From Pseudomonas subflava (GTDB lineage Bacteria; Pseudomonadota; Gammaproteobacteria; Pseudomonadales; Pseudomonadaceae): 64,000 bases of DNA. The notes below the pieces were generated by a model, which worked only from the letters and a program-made list of their open reading frames with translations, did no database searches and had not been told where the DNA came from. Shown here in pieces: positions 37,843 through 47,867 of the stretch (position 1 is its first letter; each line of letters opens with the position of its first letter). The translations under genes and the position numbers were made by a program. Where the stretch lies: the NCBI RefSeq assembly GCF_023823685.1, contig NZ_JAMXBF010000001.1, positions 310,001-374,000 of the forward strand, read 5' to 3'.

Positions 37843-39138
37843 ATGACCCGCACCCCCCTATACAAGAGTCTGTACGTCCAGGTCCTGGTGGCCATCGCCA
37901 TCGGCATCCTGCTGGGCCACTTCTATCCCGAGACCGGCGTGGCGCTCAAGCCGCTCGGCGACGGCTTCGTCAAACTGATCAAGATGGCCATCGCGCCGAT
38001 CATCTTCTGCACCGTGGTCAGCGGTATCGCCGGCATGCAGGACATGAAGGCGGTGGGCAAGACCGGCGGCTACGCGCTGCTGTACTTCGAGATCGTCTCC
38101 ACCGTGGCGCTGGTCATCGGCCTGGTGGTGGTCAACGTCGTCGAGCCGGGCGTCGGCATGCACGTCGACCCGAGCACCCTGGACGCCAGCAGCATCGCCG
38201 CCTACGCCAAGGCCGGCGAATCGCAGAGCACCGTGGCCTTCCTGCTCAACGTGATTCCGTCGACCATCGTCGGCGCCTTCGCCAGCGGCGACATCCTGCA
38301 GGTGCTGTTCTTCTCGGTGATCTTCGCCTTCGCCCTGCAGCGCATGGGTGACTACGGCAAGCCGGTGCTGGAGTTCATCGACCGCATCGCCCACGTCATG
38401 TTCGGCATCATCAACATGATCATGAAGGTCGCGCCCATCGGTGCCTTCGGCGCCATGGCCTTCACCATCGGCCAGTACGGCGTCGGTTCGCTGGTGCAGC
38501 TGGGCCAGCTGATGCTGTGCTTCTACATCACCTGCGTGTTCTTCGTCCTCGTGGTGCTGGGCGGCATCGCCCGCGCCCATGGCTTCAGCATCCTCAAGTT
38601 CATCCGCTACATCCGCGAGGAGCTGCTGATCGTGCTCGGCACGTCCTCGTCGGAGTCGGCCCTGCCGCGCATGCTGAACAAGATGGAGAAGCTGGGCGCG
38701 AAGAAGAACGTGGTCGGCCTGGTGATTCCCACCGGCTACTCCTTCAACCTGGACGGCACCTCGATCTACCTGACCATGGCCGCCGTGTTCATCGCCCAAG
38801 CCACCGACACGCCGATGGACATCACCCACCAGCTGACCCTGCTGGCCGTGCTGCTGATCGCCTCCAAGGGCGCCGCCGGTGTCACCGGTTCGGGCTTCAT
38901 CGTGCTGGCCGCCACCCTGTCCGCCGTGGGCCACCTGCCGGTCGCCGGCCTGGCGTTGATCCTCGGCATCGACCGCTTCATGTCCGAGGCCCGCGCGCTG
39001 ACCAACCTGGTTGGCAACGGCGTGGCCACCCTCGTGGTCGCCAAGTGGTGCAAGCAGCTGGACGAAGACACCCTGCAGCGCGAACTGGCCGGGAAGGGCA
39101 ACAAGGCCCAGGTACCGGCCAGCGCCGAGATCGTCTGA
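37843..39138 (+). CDS. dctA: C4-dicarboxylate:cation symporter
   Basis: DctA (431 residues) imports succinate, fumarate and malate. It is a DAACS-family membrane protein with eight helices; [19 protein letters not shown] is the serine-rich hairpin, and [25 protein letters not shown] is the NxDG substrate region (in outline). [15 protein letters not shown] forms the second re-entrant loop. AGGA lies just upstream of the ATG. It is followed by a strong terminator, so it is monocistronic. Regulation: sigma-54 promoter with upstream paired sites, plus a CA motif in the leader. Confidence 0.96.
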   Translation: MTRTPLYKSLYVQVLVAIAIGILLGHFYPETGVALKPLGDGFVKLIKMAIAPIIFCTVVSGIAGMQDMKAVGKTGGYALLYFEIVSTVALVIGLVVVNVVEPGVGMHVDPSTLDASSIAAYAKAGESQSTVAFLLNVIPSTIVGAFASGDILQVLFFSVIFAFALQRMGDYGKPVLEFIDRIAHVMFGIINMIMKVAPIGAFGAMAFTIGQYGVGSLVQLGQLMLCFYITCVFFVLVVLGGIARAHGFSILKFIRYIREELLIVLGTSSSESALPRMLNKMEKLGAKKNVVGLVIPTGYSFNLDGTSIYLTMAAVFIAQATDTPMDITHQLTLLAVLLIASKGAAGVTGSGFIVLAATLSAVGHLPVAGLALILGIDRFMSEARALTNLVGNGVATLVVAKWCKQLDEDTLQRELAGKGNKAQVPASAEIV

Positions 39139-39174
39139 TCCTGTTTCACCGCCCGTTCGCGGGCGGCTCTCCTG

Positions 39175-39201
39175 GCCCGTCCCCGCGACGGGCTTTTTTT
39201 T
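39175..39201 (+). terminator. Rho-independent terminator of dctA
   Basis: GCCCGTC-CCCGC-GACGGGC forms a 7-bp stem followed by eight T, 37 bp after the dctA stop. Confidence 0.92.
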
Positions 39202-39305
39202 GCCCCGCGCGTCGTCAGCCGTGCTGGCGGATCGTTGCTGCTGCTTTTCCTCCGCGTCGGCTGTGGCTAAGCTCGCGGTTCCGCACATGCAGCAGAGGCT
39301 TTCCC

Positions 39306-41033
39306 ATGTCGCAGCAACGGCCTGCCGCCGATATCGCCCGAATGATCCTCGACGGGTTCGATGACTATCGTGACCATTTCCGCGAGATCACCAACGGCGC
39401 CCGTGCCCGCTTCGAGCAGGCGCAGTGGCAGGAGGCCCAGCGCGCCTCGGCCGCACGCATCGCGCTGTACGAGGAGAAGGTGGCGGAGGTCAGCGGAAGA
39501 CTGCGCGAGGCCTTCAACGACGAGCAGCTGCTGGACATCGACCTGTGGCCGCTGGCCAAGAGCGCCTACATCGGCCTGATCGACCTGCGCAACGACGATG
39601 AGCTGGCCGAGACCTGGTACAACTCGATCTTCTGCGGCCTGTTCAGTCACGACCAGATCAGCGACGGCTGCATGTTCATCCACACCACCCGGCCTTCGCT
39701 GCGCCCCCACGAGCGTACGCCGCAGACCCGCAGCTACCAGCCGCGCGGCGACCTCAACCACGCGTTGCGGCAGATCTTCACCGACTACAGCTACAACGCG
39801 CCCTTCGAGGACCTGGAGCGCGACCTGGCCAAGCTCGAGCAGCAGCTGCGCACCAACCTGCCGGACTGGGTGTGCAAGGACCAGCAGCTGACCATCGAGC
39901 TGTTCTCGTCCACGCTGTACCGCAACAAGGGCGCCTACCTGGTCGGCCGCATCTTCACCCCGGACGAGCAGTGGCCGCTGGTGTTCCCGCTGCTGCACCG
40001 CGAGGGGCAGGGCGTGCAGATCGACACGCTGATCACCGACGAGGCGGAGGTGTCGATCATCTTCTCCTTCACCCGTTCCTACTTCATGGTGCGGGTGGAG
40101 ATCCCGGCGGAATTCATCGGCTTCCTCAAGCGCATCCTGCCGGGCAAGCACATCGCCGAGCTGTACACCTCCATCGGTTTCTACAAGCACGGCAAGTCGG
40201 AGTTCTACCGGTCGCTGATCAACCACCTGGCCAACACCGACGACAAGTTCGTCATGGCCCCCGGCGTGCGCGGCATGGTGATGAGCGTGTTCACCCTGCC
40301 GGGCTTCAACACCGTGTTCAAGATCATCAAGGACCGCTTCTCACCGTCGAAGAACGTCGATCACAACACGGTGATCGAGAAGTACCGTCTGGTGAAGAGC
40401 GTCGACCGGGTAGGGCGCATGGCCGACACCCAGGAGTTCTCCGACTTCCGCTTCCCGCTGGCCAAGTTCGACCCCGAATGCCTGGCGGAGCTGCTGGAGG
40501 TGGCACCGTCCACCGTGGAGATCGAGAACGGCGACACCGTGCTGATCCGCCACTGCTGGACCGAGCGCCGCATGACGCCGCTGAACATCTACCTGGAGCA
40601 CGCCAACGAGGCCCAGGTGCGCGAGGCGCTGGAAGACTACGGCCTGGCCATCAAGCAGCTGGCCGCGGCGAACATCTTCCCCGGCGACATGCTGCTGAAG
40701 AACTTCGGCGTCACCCGCCACGGCCGCGTGGTGTTCTACGACTACGACGAGATCAGCTACCTCACCGAGGTGAACTTCCGTCGCATCCCGCCGCCACGCT
40801 ACGAGGAAGACGAGATGTCCAGCGAGCCGTGGTACTCGGTGGGGCCGAACGACGTGTTCCCCGAGGAGTTTCCGCGCTTCCTGTTCGTCGATATCGGCCA
40901 GCGCCGGCTGTTCAGCCAGCTGCACGGCGATCTGTACGAGGCCGACTACTGGAAGAGCCTGCAGGACGCGATTCGCGCGGGCAAGGTGATCGACGTGTTC
41001 CCCTATCGGCGCAAGGCCGATCTGATCGCCTGA
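39306..41033 (+). CDS. aceK: Isocitrate dehydrogenase kinase/phosphatase
   Basis: AceK (575 residues) switches isocitrate dehydrogenase off by phosphorylation, sending carbon into the glyoxylate bypass, and reverses it. The regulatory N-terminal half has [21 protein letters not shown]. The kinase-like half has nucleotide-binding wording around [16 protein letters not shown] and FKIIKDRF, and the catalytic region [28 protein letters not shown] (in outline). The start ATG 39306 was preferred over the long open frame upstream, which overlaps dctA. It stands alone, not with aceAB. Confidence 0.96.
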   Translation: MSQQRPAADIARMILDGFDDYRDHFREITNGARARFEQAQWQEAQRASAARIALYEEKVAEVSGRLREAFNDEQLLDIDLWPLAKSAYIGLIDLRNDDELAETWYNSIFCGLFSHDQISDGCMFIHTTRPSLRPHERTPQTRSYQPRGDLNHALRQIFTDYSYNAPFEDLERDLAKLEQQLRTNLPDWVCKDQQLTIELFSSTLYRNKGAYLVGRIFTPDEQWPLVFPLLHREGQGVQIDTLITDEAEVSIIFSFTRSYFMVRVEIPAEFIGFLKRILPGKHIAELYTSIGFYKHGKSEFYRSLINHLANTDDKFVMAPGVRGMVMSVFTLPGFNTVFKIIKDRFSPSKNVDHNTVIEKYRLVKSVDRVGRMADTQEFSDFRFPLAKFDPECLAELLEVAPSTVEIENGDTVLIRHCWTERRMTPLNIYLEHANEAQVREALEDYGLAIKQLAAANIFPGDMLLKNFGVTRHGRVVFYDYDEISYLTEVNFRRIPPPRYEEDEMSSEPWYSVGPNDVFPEEFPRFLFVDIGQRRLFSQLHGDLYEADYWKSLQDAIRAGKVIDVFPYRRKADLIA

Positions 41034-41150
41034 GGTCTGCGTCGGGCAAGGGAGGTGGCTGCCGGGCTGTGCGGATCTGGCACGCATGTGCTAGACCATT
41101 AAGGCAAGGCCAGGAAGTCACCTATCCCATTGTCCAAGGACGGTAAGCCT

Positions 41151-42716
41151 ATGCGTCAAAATCTGCCCGTGACTCAGCGCGAACGTACCTTTGCCGCCGA
41201 CGAACGCCTGATCTCCACGACCGACCTGAACAGCAAGATCACCTACTGCAACGATGCCTTCGTCGAGATCAGCGGCTTCACCCGTGAAGAGCTGATCGGC
41301 CAGCCACATAACCTCGTCCGCCACCCGGACATGCCGCCGATGGTGTTCGGCCACATGTGGGACACCATCAAGCAGGGCAAGCCGTGGATGGGGGTGGTCA
41401 AGAACCGCTCGAAGAACGGCGACTACTACTGGGTCAGCGCCTACGTCACGCCGATCTACGAGAACGGCAAGATGGCCGGTTACGAGTCCGTGCGCTCGCT
41501 GCCCACCGAGGCGCAGAAGCGCCGGGCCGAGGCCCTGTACGCCCGCCTGCGCGCGGGCAAGCCGCCGGTGCCGCGGATCGATTACTGGACCTACGACATC
41601 ATCCGTTCCTGGCCGCTGATCCTCGCCGGGCTGGTAATCGTGGCGGGCCACTGGGTGTTCAGCGGCGCCTGGCTGCTGGCGTTCATCGTCGCGGTGATGT
41701 TCGCCCTCGGTTCCTACCAGCTCTACAACAAGCGGCAGATGATCCGCCGCACCCTGGCCGAGCATCCCCGGGCCTTCACCAGCGCGCTGGTGGCCCTGAC
41801 CTACAGCGACAACCGCGGCGCCCAGGCGCTGCTGGACATGGCCATGATCAGCGAGGAGGCGCGTCTGCAAACCGCGCTGACGCGCCTGGAGGATGCCGGC
41901 GAGAACGTGCGCCAGCGTGCCTCGCAATCCGCCGATCTGTCGCGCTCCAGCGCCGAACTGCTGGAGCAGCAGCGCAGCGAGACGGACCAGTCGGCCACGG
42001 CCATCAACCAGATGGCGGCGACCATCCAGGAGGTCGCGCACAACGTGCAGAACACCTCGCATGCCGCCGAGGAGGCCGATCGCCTCGCCCTGCAGGGCCG
42101 CGATCTGGCCGGCGGCAGCCTGCAGGCCATGCAACAGATGGCCGGTGCGGTGCAGGAGATTGGCCAGGCGGTGAACGAGCTGGCCGAGTCCACCCAGTCC
42201 ATCGGCAGCGTGGCCGACGTGATCACCTCCATCGCCGAGCAGACCAACCTGCTGGCGCTCAACGCGGCCATCGAGGCGGCGCGGGCCGGTGAACAGGGCC
42301 GCGGCTTCGCCGTGGTGGCCGACGAGGTGCGCGCGCTGGCCGGGCGCACCCGCGAATCCACCGAGCAGATTCACCAGATCATCTCGTCCCTGCGCAGCGG
42401 TGCCGACAAGGCGGTGAACACCGCCAGCCGTGGCGAGGAGATCTCCCGCGACAGCGTGCGCAGCGTCGAGGCGGTGCGTGAGGCGCTGGACGGCATCAGC
42501 CAGGCGGTGACCCGCATCACCAGCATGAGCCAGCAGATGGCCGCGGCGTCCGAGCAGCAGGCGCATGTGGCCGAGGACATCAGCCGGCAGATCACCCGCA
42601 TCGCCCAGTTGTCCGACAACAGCGCCGGGCAGGCGCAGCAGGGCGTGGGCATCAGCCAGGAGCTGGAGAGCATGGCGGCCTACCTGCACAGCCTGGCGGA
42701 GCGCTTCAACCGCTGA
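41151..42716 (+). CDS. aer: Aerotaxis receptor, PAS-domain methyl-accepting protein
   Basis: This energy taxis transducer has 521 residues. An N-terminal PAS domain (about 10-120) includes [22 protein letters not shown] and [27 protein letters not shown] (in outline), an FAD-binding type. A central membrane hairpin (about 150-190) follows, then a signalling domain with the CheA/CheW tip [24 protein letters not shown] 41151 gives the expected [11 protein letters not shown] start, with AAGGA upstream; a TTG at 41130 was rejected. Length matches P. aeruginosa Aer. Confidence 0.93.
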   Translation: MRQNLPVTQRERTFAADERLISTTDLNSKITYCNDAFVEISGFTREELIGQPHNLVRHPDMPPMVFGHMWDTIKQGKPWMGVVKNRSKNGDYYWVSAYVTPIYENGKMAGYESVRSLPTEAQKRRAEALYARLRAGKPPVPRIDYWTYDIIRSWPLILAGLVIVAGHWVFSGAWLLAFIVAVMFALGSYQLYNKRQMIRRTLAEHPRAFTSALVALTYSDNRGAQALLDMAMISEEARLQTALTRLEDAGENVRQRASQSADLSRSSAELLEQQRSETDQSATAINQMAATIQEVAHNVQNTSHAAEEADRLALQGRDLAGGSLQAMQQMAGAVQEIGQAVNELAESTQSIGSVADVITSIAEQTNLLALNAAIEAARAGEQGRGFAVVADEVRALAGRTRESTEQIHQIISSLRSGADKAVNTASRGEEISRDSVRSVEAVREALDGISQAVTRITSMSQQMAAASEQQAHVAEDISRQITRIAQLSDNSAGQAQQGVGISQELESMAAYLHSLAERFNR

Positions 42717-42721
42717 CCGAT

Positions 42722-42745
42722 CCGGCCGGGCTTCGGCCCGGCCGG
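42722..42745. terminator. Strong UUCG stem-loop after aer
   Basis: CCGGCCGGGC-TTCG-GCCCGGCCGG is a perfect 10-bp stem with a tetraloop, six bp after the aer stop. There is no U-tract, so it may stabilise the 3' end rather than terminate. Confidence 0.55.
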
Positions 42746-42796
42746 CGGCGGATGCCGGAGGCCTGTGGCACACTGCGCGGCCCGGAGGAAACCGCC

Positions 42797-43384
42797 ATGT
42801 CCCGAGCGCGCTGCGAGCGTTGCGCCAGACCGCAGACCCACTGTCTCTGCCACCTGATTCCGAACCTACCGAGCCGCACCCGGGTGCTGATCCTGCAGCA
42901 CCCGGACGAGGTCGGCCACGCGCTGAACACCGCGCGCCTGGCCGCGCTGGGGTTGACCAACGCCGAGCTGCGGGTGGGCGAGCACTTCGCCGACCTGGCG
43001 CTGGACCCGGCGTACCGCGCCTGCCTGCTGTTCCCCGGCGAGACGGCGCAGATGTTGCCGCTGGCGCCGCCGCCGGGCGACGAGCGCCCGTTATTGCTGG
43101 TGGTGCCCGACGGCACTTGGCGCAAGGCGCGCAAGCTGCTGCACCTCAACCCGCAGCTGGCCGCATTGCCGCGGGTGTGCCTGCCCGCCGGCGCGCGCTC
43201 GCGCTACCGCCTGCGCAAGGCGCCTGCCGAAGGCGCGCTGGCGACCATCGAGGCCATAGTCGCCGCCCTCACGCTGCAAGAAGGCACAGGCTTCGATGAG
43301 TTGCTACGGCCGTTCGACGCGCTGATCGAGGCCCAGATCGCTGCGATGGGCGAGGACACCTATCGGCGCAACCACGGCGGCTAG
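42797..43384 (+). CDS. DTW-domain tRNA-uridine aminocarboxypropyltransferase
   Basis: This protein has 195 residues and belongs to the DTW family (TapT/YfiP type), which makes acp3U in tRNA. A zinc-binding start CERCARPQTHCLCHL (C-x2-C...C-x-C) is followed by LILQHPDEVGHALNTARL and the signature PDGTWRKARKLL containing the D-x-T-W motif. GGAGGAAA lies upstream of ATG 42797. Its stop overlaps the convergent gene by four bases (CTAG). Confidence 0.88.
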   Translation: MSRARCERCARPQTHCLCHLIPNLPSRTRVLILQHPDEVGHALNTARLAALGLTNAELRVGEHFADLALDPAYRACLLFPGETAQMLPLAPPPGDERPLLLVVPDGTWRKARKLLHLNPQLAALPRVCLPAGARSRYRLRKAPAEGALATIEAIVAALTLQEGTGFDELLRPFDALIEAQIAAMGEDTYRRNHGG

Positions 43385-43725
43385 GCGCCCTGGCTGTCGA
43401 AGCGGATGCTCCGGGCGCCCAGACGCAGCAGGCTGTCGGCGAACACATCGCTGCGCGTGTGCTGGCAGTCCCAGGCGCTTTCCCAGTCTTCGCGGCGCCG
43501 CCAATTCAGCAGGCCCACCAACTGAGGCCCGGCGCCTTCCTGCAGCTCCGCGCCGAGGTAGCCGCTCTGAGGCTGGAACAGCCGACCCATCTGCTGCAGG
43601 TAGTCGTCGAGGCGGCTGGCGATGGCGGGGCGGTGGCACTCGTCCACCTCGATGCGTATCAGCAGGGTGAACCGGGGTGAGGCGTTGTCATCGGTGTCGT
43701 GCGGGTGCGCGCGGGATGGGTTCAT
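43381..43725 (-). CDS. Small antibiotic-biosynthesis-monooxygenase-like protein, SoxR target
   Basis: This protein has 114 residues. [21 protein letters not shown] and the later [10 protein letters not shown]...[14 protein letters not shown] have the pattern of a dimeric ferredoxin-like (ABM) domain. It is divergent from soxR with the SoxR box between them, positioned in the overlong 19-bp spacer of its promoter. In P. aeruginosa the gene next to soxR is a monooxygenase-like SoxR target, so induction by redox-active compounds is expected. Substrate unknown. Confidence 0.72.
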   Translation of the reverse strand: MNPSRAHPHDTDDNASPRFTLLIRIEVDECHRPAIASRLDDYLQQMGRLFQPQSGYLGAELQEGAGPQLVGLLNWRRREDWESAWDCQHTRSDVFADSLLRLGARSIRFDSQGA

Positions 43726-43762
43726 GGCGTGGCGTCCTGGGGTTGATCGAAGAGGCCAGGCG

Positions 43763-43793
43763 AGGTTAAAACCTCAACTTAGCTTGAGGTCAA
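43763..43793 (-). promoter_or_regulatory. SoxR-controlled promoter with 19-bp spacer and SoxR box
   Basis: ACCTCAACTTAGCTTGAGGT (43771-43790) is a 20-bp dyad differing from the SoxR box ACCTCAAGTTNNCTTGAGGT by one base. On the minus strand it sits between TTGACC (43793-43788) and TAACCT (43768-43763), which are 19 bp apart, the overlong spacing that MerR-type activators correct. Confidence 0.85.
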
Positions 43794-43798
43794 TAGCC

Positions 43799-44254
43799 AT
43801 GAAGAAGCACACACAGCCCGCGCGTGACCTGAGTGTGGGCGAGCTGGCCAGGCGCAGCGGGCTGGCGGTTTCCGCCTTGCATTTCTATGAGTCCAAGGGG
43901 CTGATCGGCAGCACGCGCAACGCCGGCAACCAGCGCCGCTATCCGCGGGAAACGTTGCGCAGGGTCGCGGTCATCAAGGTGGCGCAGCGGGTGGGCATTC
44001 CCCTGGCCGAGATTTCTGCCGCGCTGGAGAGCCTGCCCCAGGGGCGCACGCCCAACGCCGGTGACTGGGCCGCATTGTCGGCGCGTTGGCGTGCGGATCT
44101 GGACCAGCGCATCGCCAAGCTGCAGCTGCTGCGCGATCAGCTGGACGGCTGCATCGGCTGCGGTTGCCTGTCGCTGGACGATTGCCCGTTGCGCAATCCC
44201 GGCGATCAGTTGGCGGCGGAAGGTCCCGGCGCGCATTGGCAGGCGGCGGAATGA
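43799..44254 (+). CDS. soxR: Redox-sensitive transcriptional activator SoxR
   Basis: This MerR-family protein has 151 residues and a [2Fe-2S] sensor. The helix-turn-helix is [26 protein letters not shown], the dimer helix follows, and the cluster ligands are [12 protein letters not shown] (C-x2-C-x-C-x5-C). In pseudomonads SoxR responds to phenazines and other redox-active small molecules rather than controlling soxS. The ATG at 43799 lies 9 bp after the box; 59 open codons upstream were rejected. Confidence 0.96.
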   Translation: MKKHTQPARDLSVGELARRSGLAVSALHFYESKGLIGSTRNAGNQRRYPRETLRRVAVIKVAQRVGIPLAEISAALESLPQGRTPNAGDWAALSARWRADLDQRIAKLQLLRDQLDGCIGCGCLSLDDCPLRNPGDQLAAEGPGAHWQAAE

Positions 44255-44288
44255 CCTGCCGTCATGATGCCCGCCGCGGCTTTGAGGT

Positions 44289-45647
44289 TTATCGCTCGCG
44301 CATGGCCTCGGCGCGGGCCTTGAGCACCGGCTTGAGCAGGTAGTCCAGCACGCTCTTCTCGCCGGTAACGATATCCACCGTGGCGACCATGCCGGGGATG
44401 ATCAGCAACGGGTTCTGGTCGTTGCCCAGGTGGCTCTTGTCGGTGCGTACCTGGATCAGATAGAAGCTGTTGCCTTCCTCGTCGGTGATGGTGTCGGCGC
44501 TGATCATTTCCAGCTTGGCCTTGAGCCCGCCGTAGATGGTGTAGTCGTAGGCGGTGAACTTGACCATGGCCTTCTGCCCCGGGTGCAGGAAGGCCACGTC
44601 CTGGGGACGAATGCGCGCCTCGATCAGCAGGTTGTCCTCCAGCGGTACCACCTCGACCATGGCGTCGCCCGGCTGCACCACGCCGCCGATGGTGTTGACC
44701 TTGAGCAGCTTGATCACGCCGTGCACCGGCGAGTCGACCGTGGTGCGGCTGACCCGGTCCTCGATGGCCACGCTGGTAGAGGTCACCTTCTTCAGCTCGG
44801 TGCGTACCTCGTTGAGCTCCTTGAGTGCCTCGGTACGGAAGGTCAACGTGGATTCGTTGAGTTTGCTCTCGATCTCCTGCATGGCGGCCTCGGCCCGCGG
44901 GATGGCCAGGTTGGTGGCCTCCAGCGAGCCGCGCATCTCCACCGCGCTGCGGCGCAGGCGCAGGATCTCCACCTCGGAGATGGCCCCGGCGGCCACCAGC
45001 GGTTGCGACATGTTCAGCTCCTGCTGCACCAGGCCCAGGCTGGAGCGGTACTGCTGGGCCTTGGCGCGGAACTCGGCAAGTTCTTGAGTCTTCTGCCGCA
45101 GCTGTTCCTTGAGGGTGTTCTGTTCGCTCTCCAGGCGCTGCTGGCGCGAGCGGTAGAGCGCCATTTCATCCTCGGCCAACTGCGGCGCGGCTTTCGTCAG
45201 GTCGTCGGGCAGTGCCAGCGTGCGGCCCTCGGCCTCGGCGCTCAGGCGCTCAACGCGCGCCTGCAGGGCCAGGCGGTCGGCCTCCGTTTCGCCCTTGTTG
45301 GAGACGAAGCGGGTGTCATCCAGGCGCAGCAGTACATCGCCCTTGTCCACCACTTGGCCTTCGCGCACGAAGATCTCGGTGACGATGCCGCCTTCGAGGT
45401 TCTGGATGACCTGCACCTTGCTCGACGGAATCGCCTTGCCCTCGCCGGTGGTGACTTCCTCCAGCACGGCGAACTTGGCCCAGATCAGCGCCACGATCAG
45501 ACACGCGCTGACCGCCCAGACGGTGGCGCGGGCCAGCCAGGGCGAGTCCTCGAGGACGGCGCCGTCCACTTCGGGCATGAACTCGGTGTCCTGCTTCTGT
45601 CGCTGCAGGCTGCCGAAATAGTCGCGCAGGGATTGGGTGAGTTCCAT
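44289..45647 (-). CDS. Type I secretion periplasmic adaptor, HlyD family (LapC-like)
   Basis: This membrane fusion protein has 452 residues. A single N-terminal transmembrane helix (about 37-60: ATVWAVSACLIVALIWAKFAVL) is followed by a lipoyl half-motif, a long coiled-coil hairpin (about 120-300) and the beta-barrel with the HlyD signature near the end (DTITDEEGNSFYLIQVRTDKS in outline). GGAGAGG precedes the ATG. It lies 12 bp after the ABC transporter gene, last in the TolC-ABC-HlyD operon. Its partner substrate is presumably the divergent giant adhesin. Confidence 0.9.
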   Translation of the reverse strand: MELTQSLRDYFGSLQRQKQDTEFMPEVDGAVLEDSPWLARATVWAVSACLIVALIWAKFAVLEEVTTGEGKAIPSSKVQVIQNLEGGIVTEIFVREGQVVDKGDVLLRLDDTRFVSNKGETEADRLALQARVERLSAEAEGRTLALPDDLTKAAPQLAEDEMALYRSRQQRLESEQNTLKEQLRQKTQELAEFRAKAQQYRSSLGLVQQELNMSQPLVAAGAISEVEILRLRRSAVEMRGSLEATNLAIPRAEAAMQEIESKLNESTLTFRTEALKELNEVRTELKKVTSTSVAIEDRVSRTTVDSPVHGVIKLLKVNTIGGVVQPGDAMVEVVPLEDNLLIEARIRPQDVAFLHPGQKAMVKFTAYDYTIYGGLKAKLEMISADTITDEEGNSFYLIQVRTDKSHLGNDQNPLLIIPGMVATVDIVTGEKSVLDYLLKPVLKARAEAMRER

Positions 45648-45659
45648 GTCGCCTCTCCG

Positions 45660-47816
45660 TCAGACCGCGGCGGGGCCGACACGGCCCTTGCGCAGGGCGT
45701 CGATAACTGCCTCCTTCGGGCCGTCGGCCACCACATGGCCATAGTCCAGCACCACCAGGCGGTCGACCAGGCTGAGCATCGAACTGCGATGGGTGATCAG
45801 TAGCAGCGTCTTGCCCTGGGACCAGGTCTGCAGGCGGTTGCGCAGGATGTCTTCGCTGGTGTTGTCCATGGCACTGGTCGGCTCGTCCAGCAGCAAAATT
45901 GGCGGGTCCAGCAACAGCGCCCTGGCCAGCAGCACGGCCTGGCGCTGGCCGCCGGAGAGCAGCTGGCCGCGCTCGCCCACTGGGCGGTCGAAGCCCTGCG
46001 GATGCTGGCGGGCCAGCTCGGTCACGCCGGTCAGTTCGGCGACCTCCAGCATGCGCGCGTCGCTGACGTAGCGGGCGCCGAGGGTGAGGTTGTCGCGCAG
46101 GCTTCCGGCGAGCAGCGGCAGATCGTGGGCGACGTAGCCGATCTGGTGGCGCAGGTCGGCGACGTCCAGCTGCCGCAGGTCGAGGTTGTCGAGCAGGATC
46201 TGCCCCTCGCTCGGGGTGTAGAAGTTCATCACCAGGCGCGCCAGGGTGCTCTTGCCCGAGCCGCTGCGGCCGATGATGCCGACCCGCTCGCCAGCGGCCA
46301 GGCGCAGATTGATCTTGTTCAGCGCCGGAGCGCTCTGGCCCGGGTAGCTGAAACTGACCTGACGCACGTCCAGCGCGCCTTTCAGGTGGGTACGTTCCAG
46401 CGGCCGCTGCTTGGCCTGGCGTTCCTGGGGCAGGGTCATCAGCGCGTCGGTGCTGGCCATGGTCAGGCGCGCCTGCTGGTAGCGGGTGATCAGCGCGGCG
46501 ATCTGACCGAGCGGCGCGAGCACGCGGCTGCCGAGCATGTAGCTGGCCACCAGCGCGCCGACGCTGAGGTTGCCGGCGATGATGATGTAGACCCCGGCGA
46601 CGATGGTCGCCATGCCGGCGAACTGCTGCAGGAACATGGTGCCGTTGGTGGCCAGTGCGGCGAGGAAGCGGGCGTGGCTGTCCAGGCGGGTGAGGGCGAC
46701 GTGGGTCTTCTCCCAGCGGTGCTGGCGTTCACTCTCGGCGCTGCAGGCCTTGAGGGTTTCCAGGCCGCCGAGGGTCTCGATCAGCAGGGCTTGGCGTTCG
46801 GCGCCCAGGGTCAGGCTCTTCTGCACCGTGTCGCGCAGCCGGGCCTGGATGATCAGGGCGAACAAGGCGGTGATGGGGAACGCCAGCAGCGGAATGACCA
46901 CCAGCCAGCCGCCGAGCAGGCCGATGACCAGGATCATCAGCAGGGAGAAGGGCAGGTCGATCAGGCTGGTCAGGGTCACCGCGGTGAGGAATTCGCGCAG
47001 CCCCTGGAAGTCGTGGATGCTCTGGGCGAAGCCGCCGACGCTGGCCGGGCGCGCCATCATCGACATGCCGGTGATGCGCTCGAAGAGCGTGGCGGACAGC
47101 ACCACGTCGGTCTTCTTGCCGGCCACGTCGAGCAGATAGGCGCGCAGCACGCGCAGCAGCAACTCGAAGCCGGTGCCGATGAACAGGCCGATGACCAGCA
47201 CCCAGAGCGTGGAAACGGCCTGGTTGGGCACCACCCGGTCGTAGGTCTGCATCACGAACAGCGGCACCATCAGGCCCAGCAGGTTGATCAGCAGGCTGGC
47301 CAGCACCGCATCGGTATAGAGCCAGCGCGACAGCTTGAGGGTGTCGCGGAACCAGGCTTCGACCCGTGGCACGAGGGGCGCGCGGGATTCCTCCAGTTCG
47401 TGCTGCGGCTTGGCGAAGAAGGCCTGGCCGCTGTACTCGATGGCCAGGTGGTCGCGGCTGACCCACTGCTCGCCGCCGTCGGCCTCGCACGGCAGGATCA
47501 GCAGCTGGTTCTTCGGCGCCATCTTACGCAGCACGGCGCTGCGGCCGTCCTTGAGAATCAGCAGCACCGGCAGGTTGAGGGGGGAAATGGCGTCCAGTTC
47601 GCGCCGCAGCACGCGCCCCTGCAAACCGGCACGGGCGGCCGCGCGGGGCAACAGCTCGGGGCTCAGGCGCTGCTCGGGCAGCGGCAGGCCGGCGGTCAGG
47701 CTGGCGCGGCTGGCCGAACAGTCGTGGAGGTTGCAAAGAATCAGCAGGCCGTCCAGCAACGGGTCGTCATGACTCTGCCGCTGATCGTCGGAGGGTCTCC
47801 GTTCCATGATGGTCAA
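45660..47816 (-). CDS. Type I secretion permease/ATPase with C39-like domain (LapB-like)
   Basis: This exporter has 718 residues. The N-terminal C39-like domain (about 20-150) keeps a Cys (NLHDCSASRASL) but lacks the upstream Gln and the DCG context of active C39 peptidases, so it probably binds substrate without cleaving. The membrane domain (about 160-450) is followed by the ATPase: IGRSGSGKSTLARL (Walker A), LLSGGQRQAVLLARAL (signature), ILLLDEPTSAMD (Walker B). The start is probably TTG 47816, with GAGGAG nine bases upstream; ATG 47807 is the alternative. Confidence 0.9.
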   Translation of the reverse strand: MTIMERRPSDDQRQSHDDPLLDGLLILCNLHDCSASRASLTAGLPLPEQRLSPELLPRAAARAGLQGRVLRRELDAISPLNLPVLLILKDGRSAVLRKMAPKNQLLILPCEADGGEQWVSRDHLAIEYSGQAFFAKPQHELEESRAPLVPRVEAWFRDTLKLSRWLYTDAVLASLLINLLGLMVPLFVMQTYDRVVPNQAVSTLWVLVIGLFIGTGFELLLRVLRAYLLDVAGKKTDVVLSATLFERITGMSMMARPASVGGFAQSIHDFQGLREFLTAVTLTSLIDLPFSLLMILVIGLLGGWLVVIPLLAFPITALFALIIQARLRDTVQKSLTLGAERQALLIETLGGLETLKACSAESERQHRWEKTHVALTRLDSHARFLAALATNGTMFLQQFAGMATIVAGVYIIIAGNLSVGALVASYMLGSRVLAPLGQIAALITRYQQARLTMASTDALMTLPQERQAKQRPLERTHLKGALDVRQVSFSYPGQSAPALNKINLRLAAGERVGIIGRSGSGKSTLARLVMNFYTPSEGQILLDNLDLRQLDVADLRHQIGYVAHDLPLLAGSLRDNLTLGARYVSDARMLEVAELTGVTELARQHPQGFDRPVGERGQLLSGGQRQAVLLARALLLDPPILLLDEPTSAMDNTSEDILRNRLQTWSQGKTLLLITHRSSMLSLVDRLVVLDYGHVVADGPKEAVIDALRKGRVGPAAV

Positions 47817-47867
47817 CAGTCACTACTCCTCAGCGCTGCCCGCCAGATGCGGGCAGCTGGCCGGTAC

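Noticed and set aside
45660..47816. Active C39 bacteriocin peptidase domain in the type I exporter
   Set aside because: The Cys is not in the usual DCG context and the oxyanion-hole Gln is missing, fitting a non-cleaving C39-like domain of adhesin exporters.
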